Below are positions 43,562 through 52,134 of a stretch of DNA of 64,000 bases, in pieces. Both the position numbers and the translations under genes were made by a program. Below the pieces are notes generated by a model. It did no database searches, was not told where the DNA came from, and was given only the letters and a program-made list of their open reading frames with translations. Every line of letters begins with the position of its first letter. The stretch's first letter is position 1. Location: assembly GCA_001784555.1 (NCBI GenBank), contig MFRM01000007.1:26469-90468 (forward strand), in the 5' to 3' direction. Source of the stretch: Candidatus Melainabacteria bacterium RIFCSPHIGHO2_02_FULL_34_12. GTDB lineage: Bacteria; Cyanobacteriota; Vampirovibrionia; 2-02-FULL-35-15.

Positions 43562-44113
43562 ATGCTTAGTAAATCTCCAAAAAGAATTGTAATTATTGGC
43601 TCAGCAGGAGTAGGTAAAACTACTCTTGCTGAAAATCTTAAAAAAAAATTAGGGTTAAAATTATTAGATGAGCAGGCAAGGGTTATTTGTAAAAAACTTG
43701 GATATAAAAACATTTACGAAATAAAAGATCCGCATCACTTTCGACTTGAAGTTCTTAAAGAACAAATTAAAGCAGAAAATAAACTTAATCAATTTTTATC
43801 TGATCGTTCTACCATTGACTGCTGGGTTCATTGGGTCAGATGGAGCTGGGAAAGTGCAAAAACATTTGAATCTGAGAAATATTACAAACTTGCCTATAAT
43901 CAGGCTCTTAAATATTCTCATATAATTTACATTCCACGCTTAATAAAACCAAAAGAAGATGGCTTCAGGTGGAACGATGAAGAATATCAAAATCAGATTG
44001 ACAGACTTTTTCGTGAAGTACTTTTAGAATGGGAATTAACAAAAAGAACATATATAGTTCAAGGTGAAAAATTAAATGATCGGGTTAACGAGGTTCTAGA
44101 TTATTTAAATTAA
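43562..44113 (+). CDS. P-loop NTPase, NadR/AAA-28 type
   Basis: The product of about 183 residues begins MLSKSPKRIVIIGSAGVGKT, so the Walker A motif (GSAGVGKT) is at the N-terminus. LLDEQARVICKK and FLSDRSTIDCWVHW follow, and the end is IVQGEKLNDRVNEVL. This is the AAA-28/NadR-like NTPase pattern of small kinases that phosphorylate nucleotides or nicotinamide riboside. The substrate is unknown. I use the ATG at 43562; a longer frame adds hydrophobic residues and overlaps the opposing gene start. A structured RNA candidate follows downstream. Confidence 0.75.
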   Translation: MLSKSPKRIVIIGSAGVGKTTLAENLKKKLGLKLLDEQARVICKKLGYKNIYEIKDPHHFRLEVLKEQIKAENKLNQFLSDRSTIDCWVHWVRWSWESAKTFESEKYYKLAYNQALKYSHIIYIPRLIKPKEDGFRWNDEEYQNQIDRLFREVLLEWELTKRTYIVQGEKLNDRVNEVLDYLN

Positions 44114-44132
44114 TAACCTCATATTGAAACTT

Positions 44133-44234
44133 CCAATAACTGCGGGTGGCGCCGGAAGGGAGGCGTCCAGATTGAGGAATTATGTGACGAAAATCTGGAG
44201 GGTACCTGAAGGCGACAGGACCCACAGTTATTGG
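44133..44234 (+). ncRNA. Candidate structured RNA, compact four-way junction
   Basis: A closing stem of CCAATAACTG-C-GGGT (44133-44147) pairs with ACCC-A-CAGTTATTGG (44220-44234). Inside are three adjacent hairpins: GGCGCC/GGCGTC with an eight-base loop (44148-44167), CAGATT/AATCTG (44168-44197), and CCTG/CAGG with a seven-base loop (44205-44219), plus the single strand GAGGGTA. It is GC-rich against the local background. I do not recognise it as SRP RNA, 6S RNA, tmRNA or a named riboswitch. The strand is not proven. Confidence 0.4.
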
Positions 44235-44249
44235 AAAATTGAGATATTC

Positions 44250-44447
44250 CTACCCATCACATAATTTTCTATGTGGTCTTGATTTCTTAGTAATCTGATT
44301 TAAACAAGAATCTTCTCTATCAGGAAGTAAATTTTTTGCTTCTAAAATTGAGACATAATAAGTAAATAAATCAGGATTTCTGCCTATTGTTTTTAACAAC
44401 AATTCCCGTATAAGGCGTGCCTTACCATGCTCTTCACTTTTACTCAT
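44250..44447 (-). CDS. Small hypothetical protein
   Basis: The 65-residue product (KARLIRELLLKTIGRNPDLF in the middle) is unfamiliar; helical prediction and a basic C-terminus (KKSRPHRKLCDG) are all that stand out. GGGTGGGA lies upstream of the ATG. It is downstream, in the opposite sense, of the RNA candidate at 44133-44234. It may be a small helical regulator, but no function can be read. Confidence 0.4.
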   Translation of the reverse strand: MSKSEEHGKARLIRELLLKTIGRNPDLFTYYVSILEAKNLLPDREDSCLNQITKKSRPHRKLCDG

Positions 44448-44571
44448 ATAATCCCACCCAAATATCTAATGTATATAAAACCCCCATTTTGACTAGCTTA
44501 AATAGGGGTAACTCTATTAAGATGATTAATCAATTGTTTAGTTTAAATTTTTAAATAGAATCTGTAATATT

Positions 44572-45399
44572 TTACTTACAATGCTCTTTAATCCAGTCTG
44601 TAATATCACTTACAACTTCAGGCATTTCATCCTCAAGAAACAAATCATGAAATGAATCTGGATATATTTTTTTAACTTTATTTTCACACTGCGTTTTTTC
44701 AAAATAGATTTCCATATGCTCATTTGAACAAACCTTATCTTTACCAGCAATCAGCATAAGAACCGGACCATTGATTATGATTGGTGGGGTTTTTGCACAT
44801 CTGGTCAGAAAAAAAACATGTTTATAAATCTCCGCGCTTAGCTTAATAAATCTGAATGGATCTTTTTTAACTTCAAGTTGTGTTTCTTTATTTTTTGTCA
44901 ATAACTCAGGACCAAATGGAACCATTATTTCTTCCTCTGGATTAACCAGAGACTTACATAAAACAGGCAAAATAAATTTAGACAATGGAAATGTATCAGG
45001 ATAACCTTCAAATGCAGGAACTGCTAATATCCAGCCATGGGCTCTTACACTCTTGCTTAAAAGAATTGCAATTAACGCCCCCATACTATGCCCCAAAATA
45101 AATACAGGAGCATTTACATTAAAGGTTTTTAAATATTTTTCAAGAGCATCTCTAGTAACATCCAGCCAGACTTTATAAGATTCAACCTTACCTCTTGGAT
45201 ATTTACTTTGTCCAAAGCCAGGTAAGTCCAAAGAAAAAAAATTTATATTTTGTTCATTAAATTTCTGAGCTGCTTTATCAAACCATGTAGAATGTCCGCC
45301 AAGCCCATGTATTGCAAATATATTTGCAAGAGGCTTATTGTCTTTTGAACTTTGCCATAATCTGTAATAAACTTTATCGAAATATCCTTCTTGCAACAT
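44572..45399 (-). CDS. Alpha/beta hydrolase, monoacylglycerol lipase-like
   Basis: The 275-residue product fits the serine hydrolase fold: FAIHGLGGHSTWFDKAAQKF with the oxyanion-hole region, the nucleophile elbow GHSMGAL, an acid residue in LMLIAGKDKVCSNEH and the catalytic His in DSFHDLFLE. These resemble monoacylglycerol lipase/lysophospholipase proteins. No signal peptide is present, so it acts in the cytoplasm on membrane lipids or related esters. It is divergent from the DUF4330 gene. Confidence 0.88.
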   Translation of the reverse strand: MLQEGYFDKVYYRLWQSSKDNKPLANIFAIHGLGGHSTWFDKAAQKFNEQNINFFSLDLPGFGQSKYPRGKVESYKVWLDVTRDALEKYLKTFNVNAPVFILGHSMGALIAILLSKSVRAHGWILAVPAFEGYPDTFPLSKFILPVLCKSLVNPEEEIMVPFGPELLTKNKETQLEVKKDPFRFIKLSAEIYKHVFFLTRCAKTPPIIINGPVLMLIAGKDKVCSNEHMEIYFEKTQCENKVKKIYPDSFHDLFLEDEMPEVVSDITDWIKEHCK

Positions 45400-45429
45400 A
45401 ATATTAGATAAAATAATATAATATAAACC

Positions 45430-45936
45430 GTGAAAGCAAAATTAAAATTAAATTTATTGGATCTATTGTTACTTTTAACCCTGGTTTTCAGTATTACAAG
45501 CTATATATTTGCAAAAGCAGAAAAAAGTTCAATAACCAAAATTATAGAAGGCAAGGGGGAAATCGCAATAGAGGTTATTTTGCCTGACATATATTCGACT
45601 GACCAAAAATCATTGAGTGATTTTTTTAAAGTTGGTAAAAAAACAGGCATTACAATAAGAAACCGACCTTATACAAAATTAACAATAATTAAATCTGAAT
45701 CTAAACCAAAGATGACTGTCATTCCAGGTCTTTCTGGTTCTCATAAAGTAATTGAGGATCCCACAAAAACAAACATAAAAGATTACTTCATAACACTTAC
45801 TGATATTGCCTTAAAAACAAGTGACGGATATGTCATTGGCGGAAATAAAATTAAAACAGGCAATCCTATAGAGCTTGAAGGTTTTAATTACAGATTAAAC
45901 GGAAAAGTAACTAATATTTATCCGCTAAATGAATGA
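45430..45936 (+). CDS. DUF4330-like membrane-anchored protein
   Basis: The 168-residue product has a single N-terminal membrane anchor (LLDLLLLLTLVFSITSYIFA). A soluble extracytoplasmic domain with several beta-strands follows (GEIAIEVILPDIY; GNPIELEGFNYRL). It resembles the DUF4330 family found in cyanobacteria and firmicutes. Function is unknown. It starts with GTG at 45430, and the O-antigen ligase-like gene follows after 14 bases, suggesting a shared role in cell-envelope assembly. Confidence 0.65.
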   Translation: MKAKLKLNLLDLLLLLTLVFSITSYIFAKAEKSSITKIIEGKGEIAIEVILPDIYSTDQKSLSDFFKVGKKTGITIRNRPYTKLTIIKSESKPKMTVIPGLSGSHKVIEDPTKTNIKDYFITLTDIALKTSDGYVIGGNKIKTGNPIELEGFNYRLNGKVTNIYPLNE

Positions 45937-45950
45937 AGAAAATAAATTAG

Positions 45951-47225
45951 ATGTTAAGTAAACTAAGTAAAAATAAAATATTATTTTATGTATTACTTTC
46001 CTCTTTAAGCATATTGCTTGGCAGCCTTTATTTACCTCAGTTTTCAAGCGCCAGATTTGGTATTGGATATATTATTCTGATTTGTTTTGTGTTTTTTTTA
46101 GCAAATATTATATTTAACAAGAATTTTAAATCAGGAAGATTTGATTTCATTGACTTAATTATTCTTACTTTTATTCTCATACTTTGCATAAGCACTTTCA
46201 GCTCTTATTTTTTCAAAGAAAGCGTTATTGGTTTTGCTAAATATATTCTTATGTTTCTTGCATATTTTATGTTTAAAACTACGATTAACAGCTCTTCTGA
46301 TTTTGCATATAAATACTTATGGATATTTCTTATTTTTTGTGCCACTGTTGTTTCAGTAATTGGCATTTATCAATATATCTGCGGTGTTGAACCACTTGCT
46401 ACATGGGAAGATCCTTTAATTGAAAATATTCATACCAGAGTTTATTCAACACTTGGAAATCCTAATTTGCTTGCTGGATTTCTACTTTTAGTTTTACCGC
46501 TTAGCATAACTATTCCACTCGAAATAAAAATGAACAGATTCTATAAAATCTTGTTTTTAATAAGTAGCTTAACTATGCTGCTCTGTATTATTTTTACAGG
46601 TTCAAGAGGTGGCTACCTGGGGCTTATTTCATTATTTTTATTTGGATTTTTTATCTCAATATATTATTTAAATTATAAAAAACATGTATTTAAATCACTT
46701 AAAAATCTCTTATACATTTTTACTCTTATAGGCATAGTACTTTTAGCCCTTTATCTGGTTTTAACTTTTGTGTTCCCAATGTTCACAGAAAGGCTTTCAA
46801 CAATCTTTACACTTAGAGAACACAGCAGTAACAGCTATAGATTAAATGTCTGGATTTCATGCCTGCAAATGTTTAAAGAAAACTGGTTAATTGGAGTTGG
46901 ACCTGGCAATGAAACGTTTAGGCTAACTTATGGATTGTATATGAAAAGTGGGTTTGAGTCCCTTGGGGCATATAATATTTTCCTTGAATTTGGAATTGAA
47001 GCAGGAATAATGGGACTTTTAATATTCTGTCTTTTGCTTTTAGTCTTATTCTTAAAATTACATTATCTATTTTGGACAAAAAACAGCTTTATAGCACTTG
47101 GTATTTTCCTCTCACTTATTGGCATTATCACCCATGGCATGGTAGATACTGTATTTTTCCGTCCACAGATTTTTATTCCCTTCTGGCTTTTATTAGCAAG
47201 TATTGGTAAACTTGAAAGTAGATAA
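45951..47225 (+). CDS. O-antigen ligase/polymerase family membrane protein
   Basis: The 424-residue protein has about ten to twelve membrane helices. It carries the family's periplasmic region with YSTLGNPNLLAGFLLLVLPL, the GSRGGYLGLISLFLFG segment and RLNVWISCLQMFKENWLIGV with GPGNETFR. Wzy/WaaL/IctB-like proteins polymerise or attach polysaccharide. The particular substrate cannot be assigned. It follows the DUF4330 gene, and the GT9 glycosyltransferase at 62.7 kb is a second sign of lipopolysaccharide. Confidence 0.85.
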   Translation: MLSKLSKNKILFYVLLSSLSILLGSLYLPQFSSARFGIGYIILICFVFFLANIIFNKNFKSGRFDFIDLIILTFILILCISTFSSYFFKESVIGFAKYILMFLAYFMFKTTINSSSDFAYKYLWIFLIFCATVVSVIGIYQYICGVEPLATWEDPLIENIHTRVYSTLGNPNLLAGFLLLVLPLSITIPLEIKMNRFYKILFLISSLTMLLCIIFTGSRGGYLGLISLFLFGFFISIYYLNYKKHVFKSLKNLLYIFTLIGIVLLALYLVLTFVFPMFTERLSTIFTLREHSSNSYRLNVWISCLQMFKENWLIGVGPGNETFRLTYGLYMKSGFESLGAYNIFLEFGIEAGIMGLLIFCLLLLVLFLKLHYLFWTKNSFIALGIFLSLIGIITHGMVDTVFFRPQIFIPFWLLLASIGKLESR

Positions 47226-47268
47226 GCAGATAAAAAGCTGATTTTGATTTGAAAGGATTAAACTTAAT

Positions 47269-47691
47269 TTGAGTTTAAACATAAACAGAAAAAAAAGAAC
47301 TGAACAGAAAAAAAAGAGTTTAAACAGCCAGAATAATGATTTAAGATTTTCGTTTATAGCAGCAAATGCTGCTGAAGAAAAAAAAGGTGAGAATATACTT
47401 CTCTTAGATGTAAGCAGATTAACTGTAGTTTCAAGTTGTTTTTTAATAATTACCGCCAAAAGCCAGCCGCAAATACAAGCTATTGCTTCTAATATTGAAG
47501 AAGAACTCTCCAAATTAAACTATAAATTAATTTCAAAGGAAGGGTTTGTAGACAGTAACTGGGTAGTGCTTGATTTTGGAGATCTGGTAGTTCATATTAT
47601 GACTGAGAAAGAAAGAAACTATTATAAGCTTGAAAGGTTTTGGAGCAATGCAAGAACAATTGACCAGAAGCAGTGGAAAAAAGCATCATAA
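47269..47691 (+). CDS. rsfS: Ribosomal silencing factor RsfS
   Basis: RsfS (Iojap) binds L14 and blocks subunit joining in poor growth. The 140-residue product has a basic N-terminal extension (residues 1-25), then the domain: FIAANAAEEKKGENILLLDV, LTVVSSCFLIITAKSQPQIQ, SNWVVLDFGDLVVHIM and YYKLERFW. The start is TTG at 47269; the extension is long for the family and an internal start is possible. A truncated PNP-like frame overlaps its 3' end. Confidence 0.9.
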   Translation: MSLNINRKKRTEQKKKSLNSQNNDLRFSFIAANAAEEKKGENILLLDVSRLTVVSSCFLIITAKSQPQIQAIASNIEEELSKLNYKLISKEGFVDSNWVVLDFGDLVVHIMTEKERNYYKLERFWSNARTIDQKQWKKAS

Positions 47692-47701
47692 GAAAAAGAT
47701 T

Positions 47702-48016
47702 TTGGAAATAACAGATTTTATTTATCCGATTTCTAAACTTAGAGCTAAAAAATATAAAATAAAAGATCATGTGAATTTATCTGGATTCAATCCTTTAAAA
47801 GGTGCTTTATTTATTCCTATGACTAATATTTACAATTACAATACAAAAAAAGGGATTGTTGTATGCGGCTTAAAAAATGGCATTCATCCAAATAAAAATG
47901 AAATAAAGATACTAAAAAAGGCAGGCATCCAAGCTTATTGTTTTAATCTAGTGCCAAGAGCTATTTTAGCTAGTGCAGCTGGTTTTAAAGTCAGTGCCAC
48001 TGGTATAGTGAAATAA
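47702..48016 (+). CDS. Truncated purine nucleoside phosphorylase-like protein
   Basis: The product resembles only the C-terminal part of the PNP/MTAP family. DHVNLSGFNPLKGALFIPMT aligns with the DHINLMGxNPL segment, and NEIKILKKAGIQAYCFNLVP with the EIRxLRxxGADAVGMSTVP segment. PRAILASAAGFKVSATGIV then matches the family's GxxVxGIS strand. The N-terminal phosphate-binding part is missing and several conserved positions differ. The frame is open back to 47630 inside rsfS; I use the TTG at 47702. It may be a small non-catalytic purine-binding protein or a remnant. Confidence 0.55.
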   Translation: MEITDFIYPISKLRAKKYKIKDHVNLSGFNPLKGALFIPMTNIYNYNTKKGIVVCGLKNGIHPNKNEIKILKKAGIQAYCFNLVPRAILASAAGFKVSATGIVK

Positions 48017-48025
48017 AAAAAACAA

Positions 48026-49219
48026 TTAGCTTAATTTATCTAAACATTCAATTAAATAATCTATTTCTTTTACGGTATTAAAATAATGAATACTTGCACG
48101 ACAAAAATTAAAATTTGGCACTTCCCTGGTTAATATTTTATTTTCTTTCCATAGTCTTGAAACTATGTCCAAGGAAAGAATATCTTTATGCTGCCATGAG
48201 ACCAACCCTGCATGGTTTTTACCAGTTATAACATTTATTTTAGGATTTTCCTTTAATCGTTCTATAAAATATTCAGACATAGAATATATTCGCTTATAAA
48301 TATCAACCTGCTGTCTGTTTTTTAAAGCAAAGTCAATTGCAGAACTTAGACCAGCAAACAAAGAATTATTCATTCCGCCAAATTCAAAAACACCTGCATC
48401 TTTTTTTGCTTTCCACTTGTAATTAAAATCATACTGACCGTCATCATCAAGATCTCCGGCAGATTCATAGCCTAAAACAGATGGCCATGGCGGTCTTTTC
48501 CCTAACAAATCCTTATTAACATATAAAAATCCAGTTCCTACAGGACCCAGTAACCATTTCTGTCCAGGCACACTGTAATAATCAGGATTTAATTCGTCCA
48601 GGTTTATGTGCATAGCACCAGCTGATTGAGCACCGTCAATAATTGAAATTATATTTTTATTTTTAAGTTCTGAGATTATTTCTTTTAGCGGTAAAGCGAG
48701 TCCATCATTCCAAAATACATGACAGAATATAGCAACTTTTGTATTTTTTGAAATGTTTTTCTTAAAAGACGTTAGCGGATCATTGTGATCAAGATCAATT
48801 AATTTAATTTTTACGTTAAATCTTTCTTTTAGATTATATAAGGGGATAATTACACTGGCATGATCACTTTTAGTGGTAATAATTTCATCATCTGGACTCC
48901 AGTTATATGCATTCAAGGCAATATTTATTCCAAGAGTAGTACATGTCGTAAGACAAATATTTTCAGGCTGTGTAAAAAAATGATTCGAAATTTTATTTCT
49001 AGCTTCTGCTACTTCTTTAATCTGAGCTTTAACAGCGTCTCTAGATGAAGGACCTGATTTAATTTGATTTTGAAAAGAAGCCTGAATAGCATTCCATACA
49101 GGCAATGGTGTAGGACCTGTCCAGCCGCTGTTAAAAAATACAATATCCTTTAAAGATGGTATTTCAGATCTAATATCTTCTGTATTTATATTCAGTAAAT
49201 CATTTTCAAGAATTGTCAT
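48026..49219 (-). CDS. Class V aminotransferase/cysteine desulfurase-like PLP enzyme
   Basis: The product of about 397 residues fits fold-type I, class V: VFFNSGWTGPTPLPVWNAI, TTLGINIALNA, HASVIIPLYNLKER, the IIDGAQSAGAMHINLDEL Asp that holds the PLP pyridine, and the Schiff-base lysine in VPGQKWLLGPVGTGF. It resembles isopenicillin N epimerase-like and cysteine desulfurase-like proteins. The lack of a clear active-site Cys loop makes desulfurase less certain. I start at the ATG at 49219; the longer frame runs into gpmI. Confidence 0.8.
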   Translation of the reverse strand: MTILENDLLNINTEDIRSEIPSLKDIVFFNSGWTGPTPLPVWNAIQASFQNQIKSGPSSRDAVKAQIKEVAEARNKISNHFFTQPENICLTTCTTLGINIALNAYNWSPDDEIITTKSDHASVIIPLYNLKERFNVKIKLIDLDHNDPLTSFKKNISKNTKVAIFCHVFWNDGLALPLKEIISELKNKNIISIIDGAQSAGAMHINLDELNPDYYSVPGQKWLLGPVGTGFLYVNKDLLGKRPPWPSVLGYESAGDLDDDGQYDFNYKWKAKKDAGVFEFGGMNNSLFAGLSSAIDFALKNRQQVDIYKRIYSMSEYFIERLKENPKINVITGKNHAGLVSWQHKDILSLDIVSRLWKENKILTREVPNFNFCRASIHYFNTVKEIDYLIECLDKLS

Positions 49220-49259
49220 GGGTACATTATAATGTAGAAGCGTGCCTTGACACGTTCCT

Positions 49260-50870
49260 ATGAAAGATACACCTGTCTGCTTACTAATACTTGACGGCTG
49301 GGGAGCATCCCCAGAAAAAAGAGGCAATGCAATTTCTCAAGCCAATTTGCCTAACTTCAACTTTTTTTTAAATAATTATCCAAATACCATACTGAATACA
49401 AGCGGTAAAGCAGTTGGACTGCCTGAAGGAGTAATGGGTAACTCAGAAGTTGGTCATGAAAACATTGGAGGCGGAAGAATTGTAACTCAAAAATTAACCC
49501 TTATAAGTCAGACTATACAAAATGGATCTTTTTTTAAGAATAAAATTTTACTGAATACAATTGAGCATGTAAAGAAAAACTCATCAAAGCTTCATCTGAT
49601 GGGGTTAATAAGCGAAGGTGATGTACATAGCCATCTTGGACACTTATATGCATTGTTTGAACTGGCAGGAGAAAATAAAATAGAAAAGGTTTTACTTCAT
49701 GCAATTACTGATGGTAGAGATGATCCTCCTAAAAACGCAATTCCACTATTAAAAAAAGTAGAAGAAAAAATAAAAGTTTGCAATGGGAAAATAGTTACTG
49801 TCTGCGGCAGATATTATGCAATGGACAGAGATAACAGATGGCAGAGAATTAAACGATATTATGATCTTGTAACTCAGGGAATTGGCTTAAATGCAAAAAA
49901 TGTAACTCTTGCAGTAGAAGAAGCATATGAAAGAGGTAAAAAAAAAGAAACACAGGATGGAAACGAATGCCCGCTTGAAAATTCTGACGAATTTATCATG
50001 CCTACATTAATTGGTACTAAAGAAGATTTAATTCAGGACAATGATGCAGTAATATTTTTTAATTTTAGACCTGACAGAGCAAGAGAAATATCTACGATAA
50101 TTACACAAAATAAATTTCCTGAGTTTACAAGAAACTGCTTCCCAAAAAATTTATATTATGTTTGTTTAACTGAATATGACACAAAACTGCATAATAAAGA
50201 ATTCGCAGATCCTGTGGTTCCAACAGCATTTACTAAAAACGAGCTGCCAGAAGTAAACAAAGAAAAATCACTGGGTGAAATAATTGCACTTTTAAGTAAA
50301 AAACAGATTAGGATTGCAGAGACAGAAAAATATCGTCATGTGACTAGTTTTTTTAATATGGGAAGAGAAAAAGAATTTGAAGGTGAAGAAAGAATACTTA
50401 TACCTTCACCAAGAGTAACTACATATGACCTTAAACCAGAGATGAGTGCAGAAGGAGTAGCTGAAAAAACTATAAATGCAATTCTTTCAAAAAATTATTC
50501 TTTACTAGTGGTGAACTTTGCAAATGCTGACATGGTGGGTCATACAGGTATTATTAGTGCCACTGTTTCTGCTATAGAGGCTATAGACAAGGCTCTAGGA
50601 AAGATTTATAAAGCTATAAAGGAAACCGGTGGTACCTTACTTATAACTGCAGATCATGGAAATGCTGAACAAATGTTAAACGATGACGGTTCTATAAGAA
50701 CTGCACATAGTTTAAAACCAGTCCCATTTATACTTATTAATGAAACACTTAAAAAGTGTAAACTTAAAGAAAGCGGAAGTCTTGCAGATATTGCACCTAC
50801 TATTTTAGATATTATGAATATAGATAAACCAAAAGAAATGACAGGCATTTCGCTTATAAGCAGTAAATAA
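49260..50870 (+). CDS. gpmI: 2,3-bisphosphoglycerate-independent phosphoglycerate mutase
   Basis: GpmI converts 3- to 2-phosphoglycerate using two Mn2+ and a phosphoserine intermediate. The 536-residue product has LILDGWG with a metal Asp, the nucleophile Ser62 in VMGNSEVGHENIGGGR, HAITDGRDDPP, GRYYAMDRDNRW, FFNFRPDRARE, NFANADMVGHTG and TADHGNAEQM with the metal ligands. Length is normal. The spacer before it holds an imperfect palindrome (49234-49259), and the ATG follows directly. Confidence 0.95.
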   Translation: MKDTPVCLLILDGWGASPEKRGNAISQANLPNFNFFLNNYPNTILNTSGKAVGLPEGVMGNSEVGHENIGGGRIVTQKLTLISQTIQNGSFFKNKILLNTIEHVKKNSSKLHLMGLISEGDVHSHLGHLYALFELAGENKIEKVLLHAITDGRDDPPKNAIPLLKKVEEKIKVCNGKIVTVCGRYYAMDRDNRWQRIKRYYDLVTQGIGLNAKNVTLAVEEAYERGKKKETQDGNECPLENSDEFIMPTLIGTKEDLIQDNDAVIFFNFRPDRAREISTIITQNKFPEFTRNCFPKNLYYVCLTEYDTKLHNKEFADPVVPTAFTKNELPEVNKEKSLGEIIALLSKKQIRIAETEKYRHVTSFFNMGREKEFEGEERILIPSPRVTTYDLKPEMSAEGVAEKTINAILSKNYSLLVVNFANADMVGHTGIISATVSAIEAIDKALGKIYKAIKETGGTLLITADHGNAEQMLNDDGSIRTAHSLKPVPFILINETLKKCKLKESGSLADIAPTILDIMNIDKPKEMTGISLISSK

Positions 50871-50886
50871 TAGAAAGGATAATATT

Positions 50887-51492
50887 TTGGCTGACGAAAA
50901 AATAAATCAAATAATAAATAATTATATAAATCATGCTAAGCGATATATTCTGGATCATAAGAAAGATTTTTCTTCCTGGGGAAGTATTTATCACAGGTTT
51001 ATAAAAAAAGATAAGATTGATCCGGCTTTTGACTATACAAAAGAAATGATAAAACGTATGGAAAAAGACAGATTAACATCACAGGTAGCTATGCAGGTAG
51101 TAGAAACACTTACACCTGAAGTTCAAAATATAAAAAAAGATGTTTTAATCATGGCAGTTCCAATGATTCTGGGTTTTATTTTATTAATTACATTTTCACT
51201 TTTATTTAGTTTTGCAAGACCGTTAAATTTCACAAATCCATTTGTTATTTATTATGCAATCGGCATGTTTATCAGCGGGATGTTGTTTGGCTTTGGAATG
51301 TTACAGAGGAAAAAAGTAAAATTAAAAACCCTCACCAGAACCATGCTTTTTCAGGCTTGCATGGCTTATGGTGCTGCAAAAATGCAGGGACAGGGCAGTT
51401 TCGGAGCATTTAGAATTCTTGAAGAAATGAAAACAAAACAAGGCAAAGAACTACAAATCAGAATTAATCAGCCAAAAATAATGTATAAGTAG
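50887..51492 (+). CDS. Hypothetical membrane protein
   Basis: The 201-residue product starts with TTG and has a cytoplasmic N-terminal half (about 90 residues, rich in Lys/Asp/Glu), then two hydrophobic helices (VLIMAVPMILGFILLITFSL and FVIYYAIGMFISGMLFGFGM) and a basic C-terminal tail. No family is recognised. It follows gpmI by 16 bases and is probably cotranscribed. Its stop codon TAG lies in the GTAG end of the palindrome 51489-51517. Confidence 0.6.
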   Translation: MADEKINQIINNYINHAKRYILDHKKDFSSWGSIYHRFIKKDKIDPAFDYTKEMIKRMEKDRLTSQVAMQVVETLTPEVQNIKKDVLIMAVPMILGFILLITFSLLFSFARPLNFTNPFVIYYAIGMFISGMLFGFGMLQRKKVKLKTLTRTMLFQACMAYGAAKMQGQGSFGAFRILEEMKTKQGKELQIRINQPKIMYK

Positions 51493-51517
51493 AGACGCCC
51501 TGTCGGGTCGTCTCTAC
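51489..51517. repeat. 29-bp palindrome shared by two convergent gene ends
   Basis: GTAGAGACG, CCC, a TGTC loop, then GGG/T and CGTCTCTAC. The terminal TAGs at each end form the stop codons of the 50887-51492 gene on the plus strand and of nrdR on the minus strand. Confidence 0.85.
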
Positions 51518-52026
51518 TCTCTATCTGCACTTAAAACAAAATCACCGCTGTTTAGTTTAAAACCTGCATTATCAGACTGAAGATCCTGTAATTCTTTAAT
51601 AAAGTCATCAATGCTTCTGAACTGCCTGTATACCGAGGCAAATCTTACATATGCAACCTGATCCAGATCTTTAAGCTCATTTAAAACTAGTTTTCCAAGA
51701 ATTGCACTGCTTACTTCACGTTTCCCTTGTTTAGCCAGTTCGTTTTCAATATTTTCAATGCTGTTATCGATTTGTTCAGCATTTATAAGGGTTTTTTCAC
51801 ATGCTCGAACTATTCCTGATCTAAGTTTTTCTCTGGAATACGGTTCACGTTCACCGGATCTTTTTACAACAAGAACCGGCATAACTTCAATTCTTTCATA
51901 AGTAGTAAATCTTTTATTGCAGCTTGAATTTTCGCATTCTCTGCGCCTTCTAATACTGCTTCCTTCTTCAGTAGTTCTTGATTCAAGAACTCTGCTGTTT
52001 TCTGAATTACAAAATGGGCATAACAT
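51514..52026 (-). CDS. nrdR: Transcriptional repressor NrdR
   Basis: NrdR represses ribonucleotide reductase genes through an ATP-cone domain. The 170-residue product has the zinc ribbon (MLCPFCNSENSRVLESR with C-x2-C, and the second pair at CENSSCNKRF), the basic RRRREC-like segment and the ATP-cone (EREPYSREKLRSGIVRACEK). The C-terminal region extends somewhat beyond the usual end and its stop lies in a palindrome. No nrd gene is near. Confidence 0.93.
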   Translation of the reverse strand: MLCPFCNSENSRVLESRTTEEGSSIRRRRECENSSCNKRFTTYERIEVMPVLVVKRSGEREPYSREKLRSGIVRACEKTLINAEQIDNSIENIENELAKQGKREVSSAILGKLVLNELKDLDQVAYVRFASVYRQFRSIDDFIKELQDLQSDNAGFKLNSGDFVLSADRE

Positions 52027-52134
52027 AGTTGTTTCCTAATAATGGCTTATATTATACCTTACAACAGGTAGAGACATCACAATGTCACTACATCCATACT
52101 TGTTGTTAAAGACTGTTTGCGTAATAATTACGAC

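Noticed and set aside
44133..44234. SRP RNA
   Set aside because: A GGAA loop is present but the conserved GGAAGCAGC region and the long single helix of bacterial SRP RNA are not.
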